Shown: piece by piece, positions 7,673 through 16,298 of the stretch
How the letters are laid out: the number at the start of each line of letters is the position of its first letter
How positions within the stretch are numbered: position 1 is the stretch's first letter
Assembly: GCA_017860555.1 (NCBI GenBank)
Contig: JAGDMJ010000002.1
Location: forward strand, 1-28,543
Source: Bacteroidota bacterium
GTDB lineage: Bacteria; Bacteroidota; Ignavibacteria; UBA10030; UBA6906
Direction of reading: 5' to 3'
DNA length: 28,543 bases
Made by a program: the position numbers and the translations under genes
Notes under the pieces: model-generated
What the model was told of the DNA's origin: nothing
What the model saw: the letters and a program-made list of their open reading frames with translations, nothing else
Database searches by the model: none

Positions 7673-8563
7673 TTAGATAAACTGGTAGCTGAGGCCGATA
7701 GCCAACACCTCCTTCACTTGCATGTGTCCGCTTACCGATCCGTCATAGATCGTCTGCACGTTGAAGCTCACATTGACGTATTCGTTCACTTTTGCCGCGA
7801 TGGTGTTGTCGAACCGTACGTACACCTCGCTGATATCCTTGAAGGGGGCGAACACCTCGAGCCGGGAAATCAGCTGCATGTTTTTGGCGAATTCCCAATC
7901 CACGTCCGTTACGGATTCCGCGCCTCCCCATACCTGGCTCTTCTTCCCTCCGGCGTACTTGTTGTATTTCGACGTGAGGACCTCGCGAAGGGCGAGACCC
8001 AGCCTGGTCTTGACTCCTGCGGTTGGAATATACGCCGCACCGACGCTCTGCGTGAAGAAGCCGGGGTCGAGGAAAGCAGACACCGCAGTGGCAGTGCCGG
8101 CTTCATCATAGGTATAGCCCGTGGCAAATTGGGTACGTGCTGTCGCGGACGCGTAGGGATTGACATACACCCCGACCTTGTAGATGAAGACGGTCTCAAA
8201 GTAGATCTCATCATCGGTTTTTCTCAGGCTCTGCTTTCCCAGGCGAGACTGGCCGAAAGCGAGCTTGAGCGTATTGGACCAATTCGAGCTCACCAGGTTC
8301 TCCGTGGCATTCCCGTTAAACCAGAGTGTATACGACAGCGCATTTTCCCCTCCCTGGACCCAGTTCGTGAAGGAGGCCTGGGTGAGATTTGCGCCCGCAA
8401 CAACGCTCTTCGCCCATCCAAAAGGCTTCGTCGTATCTTTCTCAACTGTCGACGCCTTCTCCTGGAATTTCTTCTCCCGCTCCTTCTCCTCCGGCGTAAG
8501 CTGTTGAGCGTACGCTCCGAGAGCCGTTATGGTCAAAACCACAAAAAGAATCAGTCGGATCAT
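7673..8563 (-). CDS. DUF3078 outer-membrane beta-barrel protein
   Basis: This 296-residue secreted protein starts at ATG 8563 (GGAGGA six bases upstream); a longer frame to 8662 has no signal peptide and is rejected. Residues 1-20 form a signal peptide ending GAYA before QQ. A short charged helix (about 21-45) follows. The body has alternating aromatic/polar beta-strand character and the DUF3078 hallmarks NLTQASFTNWVQGGENALSY, LRKTDDEIYFE and the AFLDPGF stretch, ending in Phe-Ile as barrels often do. The family is found mostly in Bacteroidota and its transport or structural role is not known. It probably sits in the outer membrane. The gene lies 24 bp before mscL. Confidence 0.88.
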   Translation of the reverse strand: MIRLILFVVLTITALGAYAQQLTPEEKEREKKFQEKASTVEKDTTKPFGWAKSVVAGANLTQASFTNWVQGGENALSYTLWFNGNATENLVSSNWSNTLKLAFGQSRLGKQSLRKTDDEIYFETVFIYKVGVYVNPYASATARTQFATGYTYDEAGTATAVSAFLDPGFFTQSVGAAYIPTAGVKTRLGLALREVLTSKYNKYAGGKKSQVWGGAESVTDVDWEFAKNMQLISRLEVFAPFKDISEVYVRFDNTIAAKVNEYVNVSFNVQTIYDGSVSGHMQVKEVLAIGLSYQFI

Positions 8564-8680
8564 TGTGATTCCTCCAGGTGTGAATATTTGTGAATGATTG
8601 AAGTATACGAATGAGGTCTGTGCAGAGACTCGTTGACCCTCGCTTCCGTGTAGGCCGGGCAACAGATGCCGCGACCGTGC

Positions 8681-10171
8681 CTATGGAGCCTGCCGGAGCC
8701 GACTATGCCTGAAGCCATAGATGAAATAGACTATGAGCCCTGCAACGAGCCAGCCGCCAAATCGGACCCACGTCACCCAGGGCAACCCCGTCATGAGATA
8801 AAGGCATGAGGCGATGCCAAGCAGTGGGACCCACGGGACCCAGGGCGTCCGGAAGGCGCGAGGCCGGTCGGGCTCCCGCCTGCGCAGGACCAGAACCCCG
8901 ACGCACACCAGAATGAAAGCGAAAAGGGTACCGATGTTCGTCAGGTCAACCATTTCATCAATGCTCGTGAACATGGATGTCACGCCAACCGCCACACCTG
9001 TGAGAATGGTGGTGACGTGGGGGGTCCGATACCGGGGGTGCACCTTTGCGAAGCTCCTGGGAAGGAGCCCGTCCCGGGCCATGGAGAAAAAAATCCGAGG
9101 CTGGCCGAGCTGGAACACCAACAACACGGCCGTATTGGCAATGACCGCTCCGAGCGCGACAACCCCGATGAAAATATCCCCCCATCGCTCGATGTTGGCA
9201 TACTGAAGGGCGAGCGTCAGCGGTTCGGCCTGCTGTGTCGCCAACATCCTGACCAGGGCGTGATACGGGATGATCCCGGTGAACACCGCGGCGACCAGGA
9301 TGTACACGAAGGTACAGATGACCAGAGAACCGATGATGCCGACCGGCAGATCCCGCTTGGGATTGCGCACCTCTTCCGCGACCGTCGAGACCGCGTCAAA
9401 TCCGATGTACGCAAAAAAGACGATCGCGGCACCGGCCTGAATACCCGCCCAGCCGTTCGGCGAGAACGGAGTCCAGTTCTCGGGCTTCACGTATTTCATC
9501 CCGACCACGACGAAGAAGGCAAGGACGATCAGCTTGATGACCACCATGACGGCGTTGGTGCGGGAGCTCTCACGGATTCCGACAACCAGCAGTATCGTGA
9601 TGAGCGCGACAATTCCGACGGCGAACAGGTTGAAGACAATCGGCACGCCCAGGATATGCGGTGCGCTCTCGAAGAGCCCCGGGATTCGTGCCGCGGTCCT
9701 GTAGTCAGTGGAAAGCCAGTCGGGAATGAAGACGCCGAACCCCGCAACAAACGTCTTGAAGTAGTTCGCCCAGCTGATGGCAACCGCGACATTGCCAACC
9801 GCGTATTCGATGATCAGGTCCCAGCCGATGATCCATGCCACCAGTTCGCCAAGGGTCCCGTAGGAGTACGTGTAGGCGCTCCCTGAGATCGGGACCATGG
9901 CAGCGAATTCCGCGTAGCAGAGCGCGGCAAAGCCGCAGGCCACCGCCGTAATGCAGAAGGAAAGAATGAGCGCCGGACCCGCTCCCGGACGTGCCATGTC
10001 TCCTGCTGCCGCTGTTCCGATCGTCGCGAATATGCCGGCCCCTATGATCGCACCAATGCCAAGCAAGACGACATCAAACGAGCCAAGGACACGCTTGAGC
10101 TGAAATTCCGGATTTTCTCCCTCATGGAGGATGGCGTCAAGGTTCTTCCTGCGGAAAATCTGCGGGAGCAT
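8681..10171 (-). CDS. APC-family amino acid permease (cationic amino acid transporter type)
   Basis: This is a 496-residue inner-membrane transporter with 12 or more hydrophobic helices. The first helix carries the substrate-binding GIGAIIGAGIFATIG motif of the APC superfamily. Other marks are YAEFAAMVPISGSAYTYSY, FFAYIGFDAVSTVAEEVRNP and PRIFFSMARDGLLP, close to the bacterial YfnA/GkApcT and eukaryotic CAT branch, which exchange or symport amino acids with protons. The substrate cannot be fixed from sequence. The ATG at 10171 has AGGAG four bases upstream; a TTG at 10186 would extend it by five residues but lacks such a site. A 117-bp gap separates it from the DUF3078 gene. Confidence 0.95.
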   Translation of the reverse strand: MLPQIFRRKNLDAILHEGENPEFQLKRVLGSFDVVLLGIGAIIGAGIFATIGTAAAGDMARPGAGPALILSFCITAVACGFAALCYAEFAAMVPISGSAYTYSYGTLGELVAWIIGWDLIIEYAVGNVAVAISWANYFKTFVAGFGVFIPDWLSTDYRTAARIPGLFESAPHILGVPIVFNLFAVGIVALITILLVVGIRESSRTNAVMVVIKLIVLAFFVVVGMKYVKPENWTPFSPNGWAGIQAGAAIVFFAYIGFDAVSTVAEEVRNPKRDLPVGIIGSLVICTFVYILVAAVFTGIIPYHALVRMLATQQAEPLTLALQYANIERWGDIFIGVVALGAVIANTAVLLVFQLGQPRIFFSMARDGLLPRSFAKVHPRYRTPHVTTILTGVAVGVTSMFTSIDEMVDLTNIGTLFAFILVCVGVLVLRRREPDRPRAFRTPWVPWVPLLGIASCLYLMTGLPWVTWVRFGGWLVAGLIVYFIYGFRHSRLRQAP

Positions 10172-10197
10172 GGTCTCCTGGCTCAAGTGATGCGTTT

Positions 10198-10226
10198 AGC
10201 ATACATATTGGCAGGTAGAAAATCAA
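10198..10226 (-). promoter_or_regulatory. Promoter candidate for the amino acid permease gene
   Basis: On the minus strand, TTGATT (10221-10226) and TATGCT (10198-10203) are separated by 17 bp, each matching four of six consensus positions. They lie about 27 bases before the permease ATG, which has its own AGGAG. Confidence 0.45.
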
Positions 10227-10351
10227 GCGGATACAGCGCGGACCGGCTTGACCTCAATCATCTCCGGGCGAGTCCCGGCGTTCCGAAAAAGGAAGCCGGT
10301 TCTCACCCGCTGTCCAGCCCAGAGCCCCCGAGCCCTCTCCCCCCGCGCGGG

Positions 10352-10379
10352 TTGACACTCTGCCGTCATCTGCTATATT
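10352..10379 (+). promoter_or_regulatory. Strong sigma-70-like promoter of the M28 peptidase gene
   Basis: A perfect TTGACA (10352-10357) and TATATT (10374-10379) are spaced by 16 bp in an otherwise GC-rich spacer. The predicted start is near 10386, giving a leader of about 55 bases. It is the best -35/-10 pair in the window. Confidence 0.7.
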
Positions 10380-10441
10380 AAAAATGACCAGGATCTTCCC
10401 CCGTGACGTTCTGTTCAACCACCGAAAGGACCTACTTCCCC

Positions 10442-12085
10442 ATGAAACGCGCCCTCTGCCTCTTGCTCTATGTCAGCATTCTGTTCACCCCCGGCGCTGA
10501 AGCACAGATCACCCAGGAGAAAGTCGACACTGCGACGATTTCCCGGATCAAAGAAGAAGGCTTCAACCATTCTCAGGCGATGGAGCTGATGAGTTACCTT
10601 ACGGATGTGTGCGGTTCGCGCCTCACCTGGTCACCTGAATATAGAGCCGCGGCCGACTGGACCGTGGCGAAGCTTGCTGAATGGAAACTCCAGAATGTAC
10701 GCCTTGAAACGTGGGCTCCTTCCGGAAGAGGTTGGTCGCTGGAATATTTCTCGGCACACATGCTCGAACCAAAGGCCATTCCACTGATCGGGTATCCCAA
10801 AGCCTGGTCCCCCGGAACCGATGGCAAGATCAAGGGAAGGGTCGCGTACCTGGATGTCAAGGCTGATTCCGATTTTGCGAAATACAAGGGAAAACTCAAA
10901 GGGGCGTTCGTCTTGGTCGGCGAGGTACACGACCTCCCGCAGAACTTCAAGCCATTTGCCGAGCGGCTCCAGGATGATGCTCTTCTGAAGCTTGCTAACG
11001 CCGACGCGAATTCTCCCCGACGCAGACGGGGATTTCGAGGTGACACCACGATGGCTCGCCGCTTCAGGGAAGACGCGCGGCTCACCGCCGCGAAACTGGA
11101 ATTCTGCCGGAAGGAAAAAGCCCTGGTCATCATCGACGGTGGACGGCAGGACGGCGGTACGCTCATGACCATGCCAGCGTCCGTTCCGCAGCCATCAGAC
11201 AGCACCCGGGGACGACGCGTCAATCCGTACGATGAGAAACCTCCTGAGATCCTGCCCCAGGTCACCCTGGCCGCCGAGCACTATAATCGGATCCTCAGGA
11301 TCATCAAGAAAGGGATCCCGATCAAGCTCGAGATGGAGCTCGAGGTCGAGTTCACGGACGACATGCAGCCGGGAATCAATGTCATCGGCGAAATCCCGGG
11401 GAGCGACCTGAAGGACGAAGTGGTGATGGTAGGAGCACACCTGGATTCATGGCATGCGGGAACCGGCGCCTGCGACAATGGTACTGGCGTCATCACGGCA
11501 ATGGAGGCCATACGCATCCTCAAATCCCTTGATCTCAAGCCCCGGCGGACCATTCGTATCGGTCTCTGGGGAGGCGAAGAACAAGGGTTGTATGGCTCCA
11601 AGGGGTATGTCAGTCAACATCTGGGCGAGCGCGCCGGTGGCCAGCAGCCGCCCGGCTCCCCCGGAGAACTGACAAAGAAAGAAGAGTACGAAAAATTCTC
11701 GACCTACTTCAACAATGACAATGGTACCGGGAAGTTCCGCGGGATCTATCTGCAGGGCAACGAAGCAGCGCGGCCTATTTTCAGGGCATGGCTCGCCCCA
11801 TTCCAGGATCTCGGCGCATCCACGATCTCGCTGACCAACACCGGCGGAACGGACCATCTTTCCTTTGACGCCGTTGGGCTCCCCGGCTTCCAGTTCATCC
11901 AGGATCCCGTGGAGTACGGAAGAACCTATCATACCAACATGGATGTGTATGAGCGCGTGTCCGCCGAGGACCTGAAACAGGACGCGGTGATGATGGCTGC
12001 CTTCGCGTACAATGCCGCGATGCGGGATCAGAAGATTCCCCGCAAGCCAATCCCATCACAATCGAGTGCCGTGGGAACGAATTGA
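10442..12085 (+). CDS. Secreted M28-family zinc aminopeptidase/carboxypeptidase
   Basis: This 547-residue exported peptidase begins with a signal peptide (residues 1-21, ending GAEA before Q). The middle (about 130-290) has a PA-like insert that in relatives helps bind substrate. The catalytic domain shows a complete co-catalytic dizinc site: GAHLDSW (His333), CDNGTG (Asp345 bridging), WGGEEQG (Glu379 catalytic base, Glu380 ligand), NNDNGTG (Asp426) and YHTNMD (His497). Family members trim peptides outside the cytoplasm, probably supplying amino acids. ATG 10442 was chosen over an in-frame GTG at 10403 because the signal peptide starts there and AAAGGA lies upstream. The gene is monocistronic, with its own promoter. 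Substrate preference is unknown. Confidence 0.94.
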   Translation: MKRALCLLLYVSILFTPGAEAQITQEKVDTATISRIKEEGFNHSQAMELMSYLTDVCGSRLTWSPEYRAAADWTVAKLAEWKLQNVRLETWAPSGRGWSLEYFSAHMLEPKAIPLIGYPKAWSPGTDGKIKGRVAYLDVKADSDFAKYKGKLKGAFVLVGEVHDLPQNFKPFAERLQDDALLKLANADANSPRRRRGFRGDTTMARRFREDARLTAAKLEFCRKEKALVIIDGGRQDGGTLMTMPASVPQPSDSTRGRRVNPYDEKPPEILPQVTLAAEHYNRILRIIKKGIPIKLEMELEVEFTDDMQPGINVIGEIPGSDLKDEVVMVGAHLDSWHAGTGACDNGTGVITAMEAIRILKSLDLKPRRTIRIGLWGGEEQGLYGSKGYVSQHLGERAGGQQPPGSPGELTKKEEYEKFSTYFNNDNGTGKFRGIYLQGNEAARPIFRAWLAPFQDLGASTISLTNTGGTDHLSFDAVGLPGFQFIQDPVEYGRTYHTNMDVYERVSAEDLKQDAVMMAAFAYNAAMRDQKIPRKPIPSQSSAVGTN

Positions 12086-12130
12086 TCCCAACATCCCCTA
12101 CCACGATGCCGAAGCAGATATGTGACGCCA

Positions 12131-12157
12131 GTTGCCGTTGGCAACCGGCCGCCGGCC
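12131..12157. terminator. Hairpin pair between convergent M28 peptidase and GDPD genes
   Basis: GTTGCC/GGCAAC (12131-12145, 3-base loop) is followed at once by a GC palindrome with GGCC arms. This occupies the 83-bp gap between two convergent stop codons and could act as a bidirectional end of transcription. No T-run follows on either side, so intrinsic termination is uncertain. Confidence 0.35.
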
Positions 12158-12168
12158 ATCAATGATCA

Positions 12169-13638
12169 CTACGGGCATGTGACCCGAACGTCAAGCGTCT
12201 TGAGATACTCAGCGAGTTTGTCGGGGTTGTCGGTGAGAATCCCATTGACCCCCGCGTTCAGCGACTCTGCAAATTGAGCTGTCTCATTGAGGGTCCAGTG
12301 CACGACGATTTCCACCGGGCTTCGCGCGTTGTGGTCCCGGTCGCGCACCGCGCTGGTGATCTCCTCCAGGTGGGCGGGACGCATCAGATTACCGACCGAC
12401 ACCACGGAGTTGTCCATGCGCCTTGCCACTTCGATCGGATTGTACCTGTCCGGCAGGAGAGCATGGATCAGGCTTCTGAGCAACATGGGCAGCCGGCGGA
12501 CGCTCCGTCGCTCCATCCCGATAAACTCATTGATGCCGCCCGAGGCATCAAAGGCAAAGCGGCACCTGTTCTCCCCCGCCGCACGAATGATGCGCTTGAG
12601 GCCGAGCAGCACTCCCGGGTTTTCGTTGCAGACAACCACTTTGTCTGGAAGCTCTCGCCTCCGCAGGAGCGCATCTGCAAGGATGGGGCCTAGCGCTTTC
12701 ACGAAGTTGCGCTTCCTCAGTCCGGAGGGTCTCTTCACGTCGAGGAAGAGAAAGCGGAGGCGATGCCGCTCCGCTGCGGCAAAATCGAGAAACTCCTCCA
12801 GATCAGGGATGGGATGTTCTTTCCCCTCCACCGGCGCGAAGTGGTAGGATTTCCGCACCTCTTCCATCGTGAGATTGACAAGATCAAACTCGTCCTCCGC
12901 GGCAAGCGGCCGTACCGATCTGTCAACAAAGAGCCCATCGACCAGTTCCTTGATGCAGACGTCCCTCCCCGTGATGTCAAAGACCGGTGAGACCAATTCG
13001 AACGGAAATCCTTCGAACATTGTCCGGTCAATGCGGCCGGGGAGTTTCACAGGCTCCGGATCATGGAATACCGCGAGCTTCCTGTCTTTTGTGAGGCAGA
13101 GGTCGAGCTCCAAACCGTTGGCTCCCAGTTCAAGAGCATGCCGGAAGGACGCTATCGTGTTTTCGGGAAAATGATGTGGCGCTCCCCGATGCCCGATGAT
13201 GAACATCTCGCGGATGGGCACATCCAACGGAAGTGGGCGATCGGGCGAGGACGGGACCTTCACGTCATGCCGTCCAAAGTAGCGGTTGAAATTGTAGTAA
13301 TCCGCCCACCCGCTGTCCCAGTACGGAAGCCTCGAGGGGCAATACACCGGGAGGAGGTCCCGGGTCACCGAATCGTAATCCAGCAGCCTCCCCGCGGCTT
13401 TGGAAAAATTGGGTTTAAGGAAGCGGATTCGGAAGTGATGTTTGCGTGTGACGCGGAAACCCGGATCGTCGGCAAAGAACACACCGGCCTTCTGATGAGG
13501 CTGCAAAGAAAGGACTTCCAGATTCCCCTCCGCGGCAGCAGGCGTTTCAATGCGCACGATATCGACCTGAACGTCGTCGGAGATCGGGAAGCGCTCCCCT
13601 CGGTCGACCAAATGGACTTTCACAAACACCGGTTTCAT
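12169..13638 (-). CDS. Glycerophosphodiester phosphodiesterase with a novel N-terminal extension
   Basis: The enzyme hydrolyses glycerophosphodiesters, products of phospholipid turnover, to glycerol-3-phosphate and an alcohol. The 489-residue protein has its GDPD barrel from about residue 145: IGHRGAPHHFPENT (His150, Arg151, Glu159), GLELDL (Glu177, Asp179 metal ligands) and AVFHDP (His192). It ends with the barrel-closing GVNGILTDNPDKLAEYL. Bacterial GDPDs are commonly 230-350 residues. Here about 140 residues precede the barrel and the barrel holds long insertions, including FDITGRDVCIKELVDGLF. The extension is beta-rich and I do not recognise it. No signal peptide is visible, so a cytoplasmic location is likely. 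ATG 13638 is preferred over a TTG at 13653. Confidence 0.9.
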   Translation of the reverse strand: MKPVFVKVHLVDRGERFPISDDVQVDIVRIETPAAAEGNLEVLSLQPHQKAGVFFADDPGFRVTRKHHFRIRFLKPNFSKAAGRLLDYDSVTRDLLPVYCPSRLPYWDSGWADYYNFNRYFGRHDVKVPSSPDRPLPLDVPIREMFIIGHRGAPHHFPENTIASFRHALELGANGLELDLCLTKDRKLAVFHDPEPVKLPGRIDRTMFEGFPFELVSPVFDITGRDVCIKELVDGLFVDRSVRPLAAEDEFDLVNLTMEEVRKSYHFAPVEGKEHPIPDLEEFLDFAAAERHRLRFLFLDVKRPSGLRKRNFVKALGPILADALLRRRELPDKVVVCNENPGVLLGLKRIIRAAGENRCRFAFDASGGINEFIGMERRSVRRLPMLLRSLIHALLPDRYNPIEVARRMDNSVVSVGNLMRPAHLEEITSAVRDRDHNARSPVEIVVHWTLNETAQFAESLNAGVNGILTDNPDKLAEYLKTLDVRVTCP

Positions 13639-13711
13639 TTCTTGTACCTTCAACAGTACGAACGTTTCAAGGGGTGCGATCCTGTTAAGAACTTTTCCCC
13701 CGGCTTTTCGG

Positions 13712-13726
13712 TTCTCAATGTGAGAA
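13712..13726. promoter_or_regulatory. Palindrome in the GDPD/mlaE divergent promoter region
   Basis: TTCTCA-ATG-TGAGAA is a perfect 15-bp dyad placed between the divergent GDPD and mlaE genes. It could be an operator for either. The assignment is by position and symmetry only. Confidence 0.3.
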
Positions 13727-13777
13727 GGCCCCGGGAATGGGACCTTGCAAGTACATGTGATTGGATAACATCTCTAT

Positions 13778-14587
13778 ATGGACGGAACTGTCCCGGAGAA
13801 TTCTCAAGCAGTGCCTTCATTCGAGTTCTTCGCGGTTATTGGCCGCCACGCCCTGAGATTTCTAGAGCATCTCGGCAGGTATTTTACGCTCCTTTGGTGG
13901 ATAATCCGCCACTTCTACTTCGCTCGAGCGTATACCCGGAGCGTGTTCCGGCAAATGTTGGACATCGGCAACCATTCCATCCCGATTGTGATATTCACCT
14001 CCGCGTTCGTCGGCATGGTGACTGCCGTTCAATCCGCGCACCAGCTCTACGATTGGATCCCTCGTTCGGTGGTAGGGAACCTGGTCATCAAATCGGTCCT
14101 CCTTGAACTGACCCCGCTCCTGACAGCGCTGGTGCTGGCGGGCAAGGTCGGTGCTACCATCACCGCGGAGCTCGGCTCCATGAGAGTCACGGAGCAGATA
14201 GACGCGCTGGAAACGCTGGCGTTCGACTCTGTTTCCTTTCTCATCACACCCAGGATCCTGGCCGGAATCACCATGTTCCCTGTCCTCGTGATCATCGGCG
14301 ACTTCGTCGCCATACTCGGGGGGCTGCTGGGCGCGGTCGCCGTCGCGCATATCCCTGCGGAGGCGTTTATTTCCGGCATGCGCACTTCATTTCTAGTGAG
14401 CGACGCCTTGTTTGGAATTCTGAAAGGGGTCTTTTTTGGGTTTGCCATCACCTCCATTGCCTGTTACATGGGATACCATGTCGAAGGGGGGGCCGAGGGA
14501 GTCGGCAAGGCGACGATGAGCACGGTCGTGCTCGCCTGCCTCACGGTCGTCGTGCTGGACTTCATGTTGGCTTCCACGCTGCTTTGA
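13778..14587 (+). CDS. mlaE: MlaE-family ABC transporter permease (lipid transport)
   Basis: MlaE is the inner-membrane core of an MCE lipid transporter that moves phospholipids between inner and outer membranes. The 269-residue protein has about five hydrophobic helices and the family signature regions FTSAFVGMVTAVQSAHQLY, LTALVLAGKVGATITAELG followed by EQIDALETL, and a C-terminal MGYHVEGGAEGVGKAT segment where the ATPase couples. It is slightly longer at the N-terminus than many homologues. No Shine-Dalgarno site precedes the ATG. It is first in a tight mlaE-mlaF-mlaD operon (gap of one base to mlaF). Confidence 0.96.
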   Translation: MDGTVPENSQAVPSFEFFAVIGRHALRFLEHLGRYFTLLWWIIRHFYFARAYTRSVFRQMLDIGNHSIPIVIFTSAFVGMVTAVQSAHQLYDWIPRSVVGNLVIKSVLLELTPLLTALVLAGKVGATITAELGSMRVTEQIDALETLAFDSVSFLITPRILAGITMFPVLVIIGDFVAILGGLLGAVAVAHIPAEAFISGMRTSFLVSDALFGILKGVFFGFAITSIACYMGYHVEGGAEGVGKATMSTVVLACLTVVVLDFMLASTLL

Positions 14588-14588
14588 G

Positions 14589-15314
14589 ATGATCAACATA
14601 CAGAATATCTGGAAACAGTTCAATGGCGAATACGTGCATTGCGGCATCAGCCTGGACATTCCTGATCGTGAGACCGTCGTGGTGCTCGGAAAGAGCGGTG
14701 GAGGGAAAAGCGTCCTGCTCAAAATGATCGTCGGCCTCATCAAACCCGACCGGGGAAACATCGTCGTCGACGGCAACGAGGTGAGGACAATGAGCTACCG
14801 GAACCTCCGGGCCCACAGGATGAAATTCGGATTTCTCTTCCAGGGAGCGGCCCTCCTGGATTCGTTGACGGTGGGAGAGAACGTGGCTCTCCCCTTGCGA
14901 TACCACAGACGCAAGAAGGTCACCGATATCCCCGCACGAGTGAAGCGGGCGCTCGAAACCGTGGGGCTCGAAGGAGTGGAACAGATGATGCCGTCGTCGT
15001 TGAGCGGCGGAATGCGCAAACGCGTGGGGCTCGCCCGCGCCCTCGTGTACGAACCCCCGTACGTCCTCTACGACGAGCCAACCACCGGACTTGACCTGGA
15101 AACGGCGGATGGAATCAACCTGCTTATCAATGATCTGCGCAACACGCTTGGCGTGACTTCGATCGTGGTCACCCATGACATCCGGAGCGCATTTGTTGTC
15201 GGAGGCCTCTTTGCAATCCTGAACGAAGGAAAAATCATCATGACCGGTACGGCGGACGAGATCCGCAATTCCACGAACGAAGAAGTCCGAAAATACATCG
15301 ACAGCAACCTATGA
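14589..15314 (+). CDS. mlaF: MlaF-type ABC transporter ATP-binding protein
   Basis: This is the cytoplasmic ATPase that drives the MlaE permease. All motifs are intact in 241 residues: Walker A GKSGGGKS (34-41), Q-loop Gln85 in FLFQGAALLDSLTV, signature LSGGM (138-142), Walker B VLYDE (159-163) with TTGLD following, and the switch His196 in VVTHD. The FQGAALLDSLTVGENV stretch is characteristic of the MlaF/Ttg2A branch rather than of amino-acid importers. The start is one base after the mlaE stop, and its own stop overlaps the mlaD ATG, so the three proteins are probably made in fixed ratio. Confidence 0.97.
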   Translation: MINIQNIWKQFNGEYVHCGISLDIPDRETVVVLGKSGGGKSVLLKMIVGLIKPDRGNIVVDGNEVRTMSYRNLRAHRMKFGFLFQGAALLDSLTVGENVALPLRYHRRKKVTDIPARVKRALETVGLEGVEQMMPSSLSGGMRKRVGLARALVYEPPYVLYDEPTTGLDLETADGINLLINDLRNTLGVTSIVVTHDIRSAFVVGGLFAILNEGKIIMTGTADEIRNSTNEEVRKYIDSNL

Positions 15315-16222
15315 AACTCAGCAACGAAGTTAAAGTCGGCATCGCCGTATTCATCGCGATCATCATTTTCTTCGCCGGAGTCATGTACCTGCGGGGCATT
15401 GACTTCCAGAAAAAGGAATACACGCTCACGATCCTGTATGACAACGTGAACGGCCTGAAGGCTGGGAGCCCGATCACCGTTGCAGGATACACGGTCGGGA
15501 GAGTGGAGGAGATGCTGCTGCACGGCGCGGAGATTGCCGTTCAGGTTTCACTCGAGAGCAAAGTGCTTCTCGCGAAAGACTCCCGGGCAACAATCAAGAG
15601 TGCGAGCATCATGGGGGGCAAGTACATCGCCATCACGCCGGGAGCTTCTCCGGAGGCCTACGAGAACGGCGACACACTGCGCGGCACCTATCAGGCCGAC
15701 CTCACTGAGCTCACCTCCACGTTGGCCCCGATCTCGTCCAACGTGCTCGGCATCCTGGAAAATGTCAACAAGACGTTCGATGAGAAGACGCGGCGCGGAC
15801 TCCAGGATATCGTCGTTGACGTGAACAATTCGACGTCCGAACTCGAACAGATCATCCGGAGCCAGGGAGGGCGGGTGAACTACGTCATCGGCAACCTGTC
15901 CACCATGAGCGAGAACCTCGCCCGTTTCTCGACCGGACTCGACACGATCGGCCTCTCCCAGAGGGCCAAGCTGGATTCCAGCCTGACGATTGTGCGCGCC
16001 ATAGCCAAAAACCTTGAGGAAGCGTCGGAAGATCTCAAGTCCACAACCAGCTCTCTCGATGCCATTGCGCAGCGCATAGAGATGGGCGAAGGAACCATCG
16101 GCAAGCTCTCCAGGGATCCACGGCTGTACAACAACCTTGACAGTGTTGCCTCCAACCTGAACGCCCTGATCATCGACCTGCGGGAGAACCCCTCGCGGTA
16201 TGTCCGGCTGAGCCTCTTCTGA
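15311..16222 (+). CDS. mlaD: MlaD/MCE-domain lipid-transport protein
   Basis: This is a 303-residue protein anchored by one N-terminal membrane helix (about residues 8-27: VGIAVFIAIIIFFAGVMYL). It has a single MCE domain at about 37-115, with LTILYDNVNGLKAGSPITVA and YTVGRVEEM, then a long helical C-terminal region with heptad-like, Ser/Thr- and Leu-rich content (about 130-290). MlaD-type proteins form hexameric rings in the periplasm that channel lipid. The long helical tail is typical of proteins forming a tube or needle on the ring. The ATG overlaps the mlaF stop (ATGA). No outer-membrane MlaA or periplasmic MlaC gene is adjacent. Confidence 0.95.
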   Translation: MKLSNEVKVGIAVFIAIIIFFAGVMYLRGIDFQKKEYTLTILYDNVNGLKAGSPITVAGYTVGRVEEMLLHGAEIAVQVSLESKVLLAKDSRATIKSASIMGGKYIAITPGASPEAYENGDTLRGTYQADLTELTSTLAPISSNVLGILENVNKTFDEKTRRGLQDIVVDVNNSTSELEQIIRSQGGRVNYVIGNLSTMSENLARFSTGLDTIGLSQRAKLDSSLTIVRAIAKNLEEASEDLKSTTSSLDAIAQRIEMGEGTIGKLSRDPRLYNNLDSVASNLNALIIDLRENPSRYVRLSLF

Positions 16223-16229
16223 TTTTTCA

Positions 16230-16290
16230 CCCTCCCCTGCCCCTCCCCCTTCACCAGGCCCGGGCAAAGGGAGAGGGGCAGGGGTGAGGG
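16230..16290. repeat. Long GC-rich inverted repeat between mlaD and the Yip1 gene
   Basis: Arms at 16230-16252 and 16266-16290 match over about 20 bases (core CCCTGCCCCTC / GAGGGGCAGGGG) around a 13-base loop. It occupies most of the 76-bp gap between convergent genes. Its wording (CCCTCACCCCTGCCCCTCTCCC) matches dispersed intergenic repeats I recall from many GC-rich bacteria. No U-run follows on either strand, so it may block exonucleases or polymerases rather than act as a classical terminator. Confidence 0.7.
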
Positions 16291-16298
16291 ATTTGATC

